Under the pieces are notes generated by a model, which worked only from the letters and a program-made list of their open reading frames with translations, was not told where the DNA came from and made no database searches. A program made the translations under genes and the position numbers. Shown here in pieces: positions 26,649 to 33,831 of a stretch of DNA of 41,546 bases; position 1 is the first letter of the stretch, and the number at the start of each line of letters is the position of its first letter. The stretch is from Planctomycetota bacterium (GTDB lineage Bacteria; Planctomycetota; JAJSAM01; JAKLKS01), in assembly GCA_023150535.1 (NCBI GenBank), contig JAKLKS010000006.1:1-41546 (forward strand), given 5' to 3'.

Positions 26649-27710
26649 CTAGGTTCCTGAGGCACGCGCCCTCCACGGGAGTGAGGTGCGACGGAGTTCC
26701 TCGGCGGCTTCCTTGGCCCGTTCCGGATGGCCCTTCAGGTCGACGTAGACCTGGACCGGGCTCGCGCAGGGTACGCCGCGGACTGGCTTCGCGCCATGGA
26801 GGACCCCCTCGTCGCGCGGCACGACGAGCCAGCAGTTCGCCCCCTTGGGCTCATCGAGGAACCCCGCCGAGGCGAGCACGGAGGGGGAGGGAGGCGACAG
26901 GACGAACACGGTCGCGAGACGGAAGGTCGCAAACCGGGTCAGGAGCCAGGCCCCTGCGAGGCCCGAGAAGGCGTACGGGTTCTCGGACGGCGCGAGGGCG
27001 TGGTGCAGCCGGTCGATGAGCTCCTGCCCGGTCTTCGCCGCGATGAACCCCGGCTGGATCCTGTGCCGCTGGAAGTCCTCCTCATCGGACCATGCGTCCA
27101 GCAGTCGATCGGGATCGGGGACCACGATGCGGCCGGCCGTGTCCCGCGAGAGCAGGAGGTCCTGGACGAGCCGGCGGATGATCCGGCTCACGTATCCCTC
27201 TCCCAGCCCTACGGCGCGGGCGATCTCGCGCTGGGTGTGGGGAGTCTTCGGGTCCTCGAGCAGGTAGCGGGTGACTCGTGCGCTCTTGGGGGCGAAGACG
27301 CTGGACGGGCGACCCCGCGATGGAAACGCGTTCGGGTGGCCCCTGACGTTGACGACGATGCCCTCGGCCCGGATGTCCGCGTTGCCGGACAGGTCCATCC
27401 AGGAGACTCCGGCCTCCCGGCACATCGCCCCTCCCTGCTCGCCCATGTAGGGCACAACGAGAAGGGGGATGTCCCCGGGGGAGTGCCGCCGGTGCTGTTC
27501 CTTCAGGCGGGCGATGACCGAGCGGAGGTGGCTGCAGGAACCGGCGGACTTGACCGCGACGGGGAACCTCCCGTGTGGGCCGACAAGCACCATCTCGAAG
27601 CCCTGCTCGTGCCTGCCGATCTTCCACCCCGTGGGGACGGGGAGTCCGAGGTGCATCCCCAGGAGCCGGGGGACCTCCTGCTGCGCGATCCGGTCCATCT
27701 GCCTCGCCAT
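26649..27710 (-). CDS. HTH-containing protein, possibly AbiEi-like type IV antitoxin/regulator
   Basis: VSWMDLSGNADIRAEGIVVNVRG...RVTRYLLEDPKTPHTQREIARAVGLGEGYVSRIIRRLVQDLLLSRD (wHTH) ... KGANCWLVVPRDEGVLHG. Family assignment tentative. Confidence 0.5.
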   Translation of the reverse strand: MARQMDRIAQQEVPRLLGMHLGLPVPTGWKIGRHEQGFEMVLVGPHGRFPVAVKSAGSCSHLRSVIARLKEQHRRHSPGDIPLLVVPYMGEQGGAMCREAGVSWMDLSGNADIRAEGIVVNVRGHPNAFPSRGRPSSVFAPKSARVTRYLLEDPKTPHTQREIARAVGLGEGYVSRIIRRLVQDLLLSRDTAGRIVVPDPDRLLDAWSDEEDFQRHRIQPGFIAAKTGQELIDRLHHALAPSENPYAFSGLAGAWLLTRFATFRLATVFVLSPPSPSVLASAGFLDEPKGANCWLVVPRDEGVLHGAKPVRGVPCASPVQVYVDLKGHPERAKEAAEELRRTSLPWRARASGT

Positions 27711-27712
27711 GT

Positions 27713-27767
27713 TTCACTAAAATAGCGTACTTCACCGTATTGTCAAGTATGGCTGTTTAGTGAAGTA
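27713..27767. promoter_or_regulatory. Operator array overlapping the promoter of the AbiEi-like gene
   Basis: TTCACTAAA (27713-27721), TACTTCAC (27728-27735) and the combined inverse TTTAGTGAAGTA (27756-27767); TTGACA on the minus strand at 27741-27746. Confidence 0.65.
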
Positions 27768-27830
27768 GTCGACCTGGCAACCCCGAGTTCAAGGTGGCGG
27801 ACGCCAGGGGGCAGAGGTAGAGGTGTCAGC

Positions 27831-28169
27831 GTGCGTATCCGCCTGTCAGGCATCGAGATGCAGCCGTGGGACCGGATCCGGCACCTGGACGCCGGAAGGG
27901 GTGGGCCGGCCGTCGAGCGCGACCTCCCCGTCCTCCGCGGCACCGTGAACTGGCTGCCCGACGGGCTCGATGCCCTGGTGGTCGCCTCCGACCTGCAGGG
28001 GAGGGAGCCCAGACAGCCCGGGGCGGACGGACCCCTTCGCCTCCTCGGCTGCCAGGTGGCGGAGACGCTGGAACGCTGGTGCCGGGAGGGCCGCCTGCCC
28101 CCGGCGGCGCGCGTGGGAGTGGTCCTCTGCGGTGACCTCTACGCCCACCCCGAGCTCGCCAAGCGGGGG
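27831..28169 (+). pseudogene. Truncated calcineurin-like metallophosphoesterase (N-terminal fragment)
   Basis: VRIRLSGIEMQPWDRIRHLD...GLDALVVASDLQGRE...VGVVLCGDLYAHPELAKRG then coding character is lost; ORF track continues to 28664 antisense to real genes. Confidence 0.5.
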
Positions 28170-28274
28170 ACGCACGAAGAGCCGCCACGACCGGGCGGCG
28201 AGGTCCCTCGTGTCGAACTTGGGGCAGGCCTCGGGTCGTTCGACGGGAGTCGGCAGGGCGGGGTTGTTCGTCAT
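28169..28274 (-). pseudogene. Truncated fifth gene of the ADP-ribosylglycohydrolase operon
   Basis: ATG at 28274 in ATGA overlap with the upstream stop; MTNNPALPTPVERPEACPKFDTRDLAARSWRLFVR then continues antisense to the phosphoesterase fragment. Confidence 0.4.
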
Positions 28275-29416
28275 ACCCGTGTCCCTCCGGTGGGCGGGAT
28301 GTCGGCGCCATCGGAGTACGGGGGAAGGAGCCGGCGGAAGCCGTGGGCGAGGACGATGGCCAGGAAGAGGATGTTCCTGGGCAGGACGGCGGGCCGGAAG
28401 AGGGGGAGTTCGCGGGCATTCGAACCGGGAGAGGCGTCCCCGGGGAATCGAGCGGCGAGGCGGCCCGCGAGCGCCTTCATCCACGAAGCCGATCTCGGCC
28501 ACTCGACGAGCCGGTCCGTCCAGTCCCGTGGGAGTGCCGCGCATCCGACGCCCGCCCCGACGATGCCGCCCACGATGGCGCCGGTCGTGTCGGCATCGCC
28601 GCCCAGGGCGACGACCTCGGTGACGGCGGCGCGGAAGTCCCCGGGGTGGCGCAACCACCCGTAGAGGGCGACCGGAACCGTGTGGTACGCGTAACCCGAG
28701 ACCCCGCGGGCGAGGCCGAGGGAGCCGGCGAACTCCCGCACACTGGCCCCCCGCGCGAGGTGGGCTCCGAGGGAGTCGAGAACGCACCGGATCTCGTCGT
28801 CGGCATCTCCCAGGGCATCGATCGCCCGAGGGAGGAACTCCTCGGCGTTCACGCCGGCGGGCGCCCGCGTGGAAGCATGGGCGGCGGCGCAGGCCACGAG
28901 GAACGCGGCCCTCTCGGCGCGCGGGTCCGTGTGGGTGCATCGGGTCGATGCCCGGACCCACCCGCGGAGGTTCCTCGGTTCGGTCCCGAGGCAGGCACCG
29001 AGGATGGCGGCCCTCATCGCCGGTCCGTTCCCTGCCGAGCGGACGCCGCTCGAGGACGGAGGCCACCCGAGCAGGAGCTTCCCGATGGCCCGGGCCGTCC
29101 CGAGCCCGACACCGGCCGGCAGGGCCAGGATCCAGAAGCGGAGCTTCCATGCGAGTGCCCGGGCGAACCTGTCGGGGTCGCCTCCTGAGGCGAGGAGCGC
29201 CTGGGCGACCATGCATGTGTGCTCGGTGTCGTCGCTCACCATCCCGCGTCCGAGGACGAGGGAGTGATGCAGGTCGGCGCCGAACAACCTGCGGGCACGA
29301 CCCGGGGTGAGCCCCTCGCGGGGAAGTCCCAGGGAGTCTCCGAGCGCGGTTCCCAGGAGGCACCCGGCAAGGCGCTCCACCCGGTCCGATCCCGACGGAG
29401 TTGTCGTTCCGTTCAT
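28271..29416 (-). CDS. ADP-ribosylglycohydrolase (DraG-like)
   Basis: LAGCLLGTALGDSLGLPREGL...MVSDDTEHTCMVAQAL...VTEVVALGGDADTTGAIVGGIVGAGVG. Confidence 0.88.
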   Translation of the reverse strand: MNGTTTPSGSDRVERLAGCLLGTALGDSLGLPREGLTPGRARRLFGADLHHSLVLGRGMVSDDTEHTCMVAQALLASGGDPDRFARALAWKLRFWILALPAGVGLGTARAIGKLLLGWPPSSSGVRSAGNGPAMRAAILGACLGTEPRNLRGWVRASTRCTHTDPRAERAAFLVACAAAHASTRAPAGVNAEEFLPRAIDALGDADDEIRCVLDSLGAHLARGASVREFAGSLGLARGVSGYAYHTVPVALYGWLRHPGDFRAAVTEVVALGGDADTTGAIVGGIVGAGVGCAALPRDWTDRLVEWPRSASWMKALAGRLAARFPGDASPGSNARELPLFRPAVLPRNILFLAIVLAHGFRRLLPPYSDGADIPPTGGTRV

Positions 29417-30315
29417 CCGCGCAGCAGCCTCAGCCGCGTCGGCGCCGCGTGGAGGGAGACCTTCCTGCCCCATGAGAACTCGATCCGGTCGGTCTCGATG
29501 CCGTCGCCGAAGAGGACGCCGTCGTCGTCCATCTCCGAGACGATGTCCACCGAGCGGCCGGCGGGGATGATCCCCTGGGTGAGGGAGGTCCCGGTCGCCA
29601 CGCTCGGCCAGGCCTCCCGGACGAAGAACACGAGCTGGCCCGAGGTGGGGGACGGGAGCTTCAGGGCGCTCGCCCTCTCGTGGTGGATGGACCGTGCCCA
29701 GCCCGTCGACCCGGTCCCGGTCGCGGTGATGACGCCGGAGGAGGAGTGGCGCTCGGTCTCCTCCCCCCAGGCCAGCCGGTAGCGCGAGGACTGGTGGGTC
29801 CGGTGGCCGACGAAGATCTCGTTGAGGGCGAGGAGCTTCTGGCCGTCGTCGAGGACGCCCTCGACCATCGTCCGCTCCTCGTACGTCCCCCGGCCCGCGA
29901 CGGCGATGCGGAGGAGTTCGGGGGCCGCCCGGGGAGGGTGGGGGACCAGGACCCCCTCGAAGAGGTCCGGCGCGGGGTTGAGGCCGATCACCGCCTGGCC
30001 GGACAGGTACTTCGCCACGTTGGCGACGAGGCCGTCCTGGCCGAGGGCGACGACCACGTCCTCCGGCTCGAAGAGGAACCGGTCCAGGTCGGTCCTGTCG
30101 ATGCGGTTGCGGCGCCAGCCGATGGGGATGGAGTTGAGGACGGACTCGAGCCCCGCGGCGAAGGCCTGGTGGCGGGCCTCCACCTCCTCGATCGACTGCC
30201 CTCGCGTCTCCAGGAAGAACGCCGCCTGGGCCCGGGTTCCGTGCCTCGCCACCAGCCGCTCGAAGTCGGTCGGGCGGGTGACGAGGACGACGCGCGGAAC
30301 GCGGGCCGCGGCCAT
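29413..30315 (-). CDS. NAD kinase-like protein
   Basis: VVVALGQDGLVANVAKYLSGQAVIGLNP...LLALNEIFVGHRTHQSSRYRL...SSGVITATGTGSTGWARSI (NAD kinase-type motifs). Confidence 0.75.
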   Translation of the reverse strand: MAAARVPRVVLVTRPTDFERLVARHGTRAQAAFFLETRGQSIEEVEARHQAFAAGLESVLNSIPIGWRRNRIDRTDLDRFLFEPEDVVVALGQDGLVANVAKYLSGQAVIGLNPAPDLFEGVLVPHPPRAAPELLRIAVAGRGTYEERTMVEGVLDDGQKLLALNEIFVGHRTHQSSRYRLAWGEETERHSSSGVITATGTGSTGWARSIHHERASALKLPSPTSGQLVFFVREAWPSVATGTSLTQGIIPAGRSVDIVSEMDDDGVLFGDGIETDRIEFSWGRKVSLHAAPTRLRLLRG

Positions 30316-30319
30316 GGAG

Positions 30320-31369
30320 TCAATCCGCCTTCGCGGCGGGCGGCTTGCCGCCGTTGACGCCGAGACGGCGGGTCCCGGCCTCGATCAGGTCGGTCAGGGC
30401 CGTGCCGAACAGGTCGGGCCCCAGGTTCAGGTGGTCGATGCGCCGCAGCTTCCCTGCGAACCGCCGCGCCGCCAGCCCCATCAGGACGGGGACCGGCATG
30501 TCGCGGTAGATGGCCATGCGCTCCCTCTCGGCCTCGCCTCGGGCCCCCTCGACCGTGCGGATGCCGTCGGCCTTCGTCGCGGCCTCCAGCTTCCGGCGCG
30601 CCGCCAGGGCCTCGGACTCGATGGCCCCCGCCTCGGCCTTCTCGCGGGCCAGGCGCCTGCCGTTCTGGCCCTGCTGGGTGATGAGCGCCTCCTCCCGCCT
30701 GGCCAGCTCGATGCGGTTCTGCAGCTCGTTCTCCTGGATGGCGCGCTCCTTCTCGACGGCCATCGCCCGCCGCTGGAAGGTGGCCTCGTCGGCCCTCTGC
30801 TGGATGGCCTCGCGGGTCGGGGTCTGGAGCGCCTTCTCCAGGTCCGCGGTGGGGGCGACCCCGGAGACGCGGACCGAGACGATCTCGATGCCCATCTTCG
30901 GGAGCGGCCCGTGGCCGGCGAAGCCGGCCCGGATGCGGTCCCCGACCTGGACCATGCCCTCGGCCAGGACCTCGTTCACGGGCGTGTGGACGATGTAGTC
31001 CCAGGCGAACTGCTGGGCCAGCTGGGTCAGGAGCTGGGCGATCTGGTCGAGCGGCGCGTGCTTCCACGTCCCGCGGGACGGGTCGATGGAGAAGTCCACG
31101 CGACGGGCCAGGATCTCCGGGTCCACGACCCGGTAGGTGATGACGCCCTGGGTCGTCACGTCCTGGAAGTCGCTCGTGCGGCCGTGGAACAGGAAGGCCA
31201 GGTCCCGGTCGTCGCAGGGCACCTCGGCGATGCTGGCCGAGAGCGGGTGGAACCAGAACGAGGTGCCGCGCCCGCCCCGGACCAGGCGTCCGCCCCGGAA
31301 GTGGAGGACGTGGTGGCTGGGGTCGCTGCGCAGGTGGCGGAAGACGGGGAAGCAGATGATCTGGGCCAA
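30320..31369 (-). CDS. SPFH/Band 7-domain protein
   Basis: VPCDDRDLAFLFHGRTSDFQDVTTQGVITYRVVDPEILARRVDF... with Ala/Glu-rich coiled coil (EKERAIQENELQNRIELARREEALITQQGQNGRRLAREKAEAGAIESEALAARRKLEAATKADG). Confidence 0.78.
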   Translation of the reverse strand: MAQIICFPVFRHLRSDPSHHVLHFRGGRLVRGGRGTSFWFHPLSASIAEVPCDDRDLAFLFHGRTSDFQDVTTQGVITYRVVDPEILARRVDFSIDPSRGTWKHAPLDQIAQLLTQLAQQFAWDYIVHTPVNEVLAEGMVQVGDRIRAGFAGHGPLPKMGIEIVSVRVSGVAPTADLEKALQTPTREAIQQRADEATFQRRAMAVEKERAIQENELQNRIELARREEALITQQGQNGRRLAREKAEAGAIESEALAARRKLEAATKADGIRTVEGARGEAERERMAIYRDMPVPVLMGLAARRFAGKLRRIDHLNLGPDLFGTALTDLIEAGTRRLGVNGGKPPAAKAD

Positions 31370-31378
31370 GGGTCCCTC

Positions 31379-32170
31379 CTATGCGTCCTCGGGCATCGCG
31401 TACCTGTAGAGCCCGGCGGGCCTGTAGGGAACGTCCCTCTCCATCTCCCCGGTGGCGGCGACGAGGCCCTTCGTGACGACGCTCCGGCGGAACGAGTCCT
31501 TGTTGAGCCTGCGGCCGAGGACGGCCTCGTGGACGTCCTGGAGCTGCCGCAGGGTGAACAGCGGCGGCAGGAGCTGGAAGCCGACGGGCGAGTAGTCGAG
31601 CTTCCCGCGGAGGCGCTTGACCGCCATGCCGAGGATGTCGGCGTGGTCGAAGGCGAGCGGCATCGCCATCCCCTCCGGATCCAGCGCCTCGACCGGCCCG
31701 CCGGCCTCGCCCTTCCAGGAGGTCCTCAAGCGCGCCAGCACGACGCCCTCCGTGGCGGCGCAGGCCTTCCGCAGCCGGTCGGCGTCCACGAGCGCGTAGT
31801 AGGCGACCGACAGGATGCGGGTCCGCGGGTCGCGGTCCGGCGCGCCGAAGGTGTAGAGCTGCTCCAGGAAGATGCCCGGGAGGCCGGCCTTGGTCCTCAG
31901 GACCCGGGCCGCGGCGTCGTCGAGGGACTCCTGGATGCCCACGAACCCGCCCGCCAGGGCCCAGCGACCGCGGTGGGGGTGCTCGCCACGACGGACGAGG
32001 AGCGCGTGCAGGTCCCCGTCCCGGGTCGTCATGGCAGCGACGTCCACCGCCACCGAGGGACGGGGGAAGGCGCCGGGGTCGTAGGTCTCGAGGAAGGCGC
32101 GTTCACCGGCGTCGGGCGCGGTGGCCTTCCCACGGGTGCGGCGGCCGGTCGTCCTCTTCCTGTCGGTCAC
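31379..32170 (-). CDS. Nudix-domain regulator (NrtR-like: Nudix plus C-terminal winged helix)
   Basis: AVDVAAMTTRDGDLHALLVRRGEHPHRGRWALAGGFVGIQESLDDAAARVLRTKAGL...; C-terminal LRQLQDVHEAVLGRRLNKDSFRRSVVTKGLV. Confidence 0.75.
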   Translation of the reverse strand: MTDRKRTTGRRTRGKATAPDAGERAFLETYDPGAFPRPSVAVDVAAMTTRDGDLHALLVRRGEHPHRGRWALAGGFVGIQESLDDAAARVLRTKAGLPGIFLEQLYTFGAPDRDPRTRILSVAYYALVDADRLRKACAATEGVVLARLRTSWKGEAGGPVEALDPEGMAMPLAFDHADILGMAVKRLRGKLDYSPVGFQLLPPLFTLRQLQDVHEAVLGRRLNKDSFRRSVVTKGLVAATGEMERDVPYRPAGLYRYAMPEDA

Positions 32171-32190
32171 GGGTCACCTTAGATACACAG

Positions 32191-32219
32191 AGTATATATG
32201 CGGGGAGCATATATGTCAA
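32191..32219 (-). promoter_or_regulatory. Consensus promoter with embedded palindrome for the NrtR-SPFH-NADK-ARG operon
   Basis: Minus strand TTGACA -17 bp- TATACT; ATATATGC-ggga/g-GCATATAT inverted repeat (32194-32201 / 32207-32214) lies across the spacer. Confidence 0.7.
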
Positions 32220-32371
32220 GCGGATTCGCGGGCGGGCACGACGGCTCGGGCCGTGAGTGGCCGGGCCGGCGGACTGAGGCCGCGAGGGACCTCGATCGAG
32301 GACTCCGGTCGGGTTCTCGGCTCCGCGCCGAGGCTCGACGCCATGGTCAGGACGAAGGCCCGCTGCCCGGC

Positions 32372-32421
32372 GGGTGCGGCTCCTCCTCCGCGGGGTCTCG
32401 GACGTGAGCCGGTCCGCGGCA
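32372..32421 (+). pseudogene. Remnant of a second fic gene
   Basis: GGGTGCGGCTCCTCCTCCGCGGGGTCTCGGACGTGAGCCGGTCCGCG nearly matches fic at about 26291-26337 (VRFFLRGVSDVSRSA vs VRLLLRGVSDVSRSA). Confidence 0.6.
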
Positions 32422-32528
32422 GCGAGGTCGGACCGCTCCGGGTCGAACGCGCCGATCCACCCGCGGTGGCCCCGCGGTCCCGGTGGTCGGGAGGGGCGAG
32501 GGCGCGTGCCGGACCTCGAGAGCGACCC

Positions 32529-33584
32529 TCAGGGGTCGGCGAGGTCCCCCAGGACCCCGAGGATCCCCTCCGTCGCCCGCGCGAAGCGGTCGTAGTCGAG
32601 GGTGTCCTCCGTGTCGGCGCCGGTGTGGTACCGCGGGTTCCGGAAGGGGGCGGTGTCGGTGACCATCACCGCGGGGTACCCCTCGCGCCAGAAGGACCAG
32701 TGGTCCGACAGCCCCGCCCCCGGGACCGATTCCGGCAGCGCCGCCCCCTCCGAGGGGAAGCGCGCCCGCCGCCGGAACGAGGCGACGCACTCCCGGACGA
32801 GGTCCCTCTCCGAGACCCTCCCCACGAAGCACAGGAAGTCCCCCGTCGAGGGGTAGAAGGCGGAGAAGGGGAAGGGGTAGTGCTGGGTCCCCTCCCGGGT
32901 GTCGTAGCACCCGAGGGATTCCAGGCAGACCATGGCGGCGATGCCGTCGCCGCGCCTCCGGCAGGCGCGGGCGTACTCGAGGCTCCCCATCCCCTCCCGC
33001 TGGAACCAGGGGGGCTCCTCGTTCACGAAGGCGACGAAGCGCACCGTGCGGGCCGGCCGCTTCCCCGCGAAGGCGGCCGACGCCTCGAGGAGGGCGGCGA
33101 CGCCGGAGGCGTTGTCGTCCGCGCCCGGGGTCGCCGCGTCGCTGTCGTAGTGGGCGCCGACGACGAGGATCTCCGCCGCCCGCGCGCCTCCGGGGACCTC
33201 CACCTCGAGGTTGAAGACCTCCCCGGCCCGCGTGGCGAAGGGGAGGCGGCGCGGCGCGTGGCCCTGGCGGCGCCACTCCTCCTCGAGGAGGACCGCCGCC
33301 CTCTCGAGCGACCCGGGGGTGTGGAGCCCCCGCCTCCCGACGGTCGTCGCGAGGAGGGCCACCCGGGAGCGGAGGCGCGCGGCCAGGGCCGCCTGCGCCG
33401 GCGTGGCGGGGTCGAGCGGCCCGCGGAAGGAGGAGCCGGGCATGGCGACCACGCGCCAGCCCATGACGGCGAGGAGGAGGACCGGCAGGCCGAGGACCAG
33501 GGCGAACCGGATCCAGGCGCGGCGGCCGGAGGGGAGGGCGCGGAGGCGGAGGGAGACCCGGCGCGGCGTCGGCGCCCGGACCAT
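32529..33584 (-). CDS. M28-family metallopeptidase with N-terminal membrane anchor
   Basis: VVGAHYDSDAATPGADDNASGVAALLE; FVNEEPPWF; hydrophobic IRFALVLGLPVLLLAVMGW near N-terminus. Confidence 0.85.
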   Translation of the reverse strand: MVRAPTPRRVSLRLRALPSGRRAWIRFALVLGLPVLLLAVMGWRVVAMPGSSFRGPLDPATPAQAALAARLRSRVALLATTVGRRGLHTPGSLERAAVLLEEEWRRQGHAPRRLPFATRAGEVFNLEVEVPGGARAAEILVVGAHYDSDAATPGADDNASGVAALLEASAAFAGKRPARTVRFVAFVNEEPPWFQREGMGSLEYARACRRRGDGIAAMVCLESLGCYDTREGTQHYPFPFSAFYPSTGDFLCFVGRVSERDLVRECVASFRRRARFPSEGAALPESVPGAGLSDHWSFWREGYPAVMVTDTAPFRNPRYHTGADTEDTLDYDRFARATEGILGVLGDLADP

Positions 33585-33811
33585 CAGACCCCGAGGTCGT
33601 AGAGGTGCTCGAACTCCATGCCGGCGTCGTCCACGACCTGGTAGAGGCAGGCGAGCGACTTCATGAGGTTCCGCCGCGTGCAGGGGGGGAGGTCGTCCCG
33701 CCCGAGGAGGGCCTTGGTCTTGCGGTACATCCAGGCCACCTCCTGGTGGACCTCGTCCACGGGCCTCCCGGCCAGGTCCCTCGGGTGCAGGATGTCGGTG
33801 CGGTCGCCCAT
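33584..33811 (-). CDS. Small hypothetical protein (75 aa)
   Basis: MGDRTDILHPRDLAGRPVDEVHQEVAWMYRKTKALLGRDDLPPCTRRNLMKSLACLYQVVDDAGMEFEHLYDLGV; ATGA overlap with the peptidase gene. Confidence 0.6.
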   Translation of the reverse strand: MGDRTDILHPRDLAGRPVDEVHQEVAWMYRKTKALLGRDDLPPCTRRNLMKSLACLYQVVDDAGMEFEHLYDLGV

Positions 33812-33831
33812 GGTCGTCCCCCTCGGCGCGC

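Noticed and set aside
32121-33602. 493-aa plus-strand ORF
   Set aside because: Antisense to the M28 peptidase; Arg/Pro/Gly-rich with no motifs.
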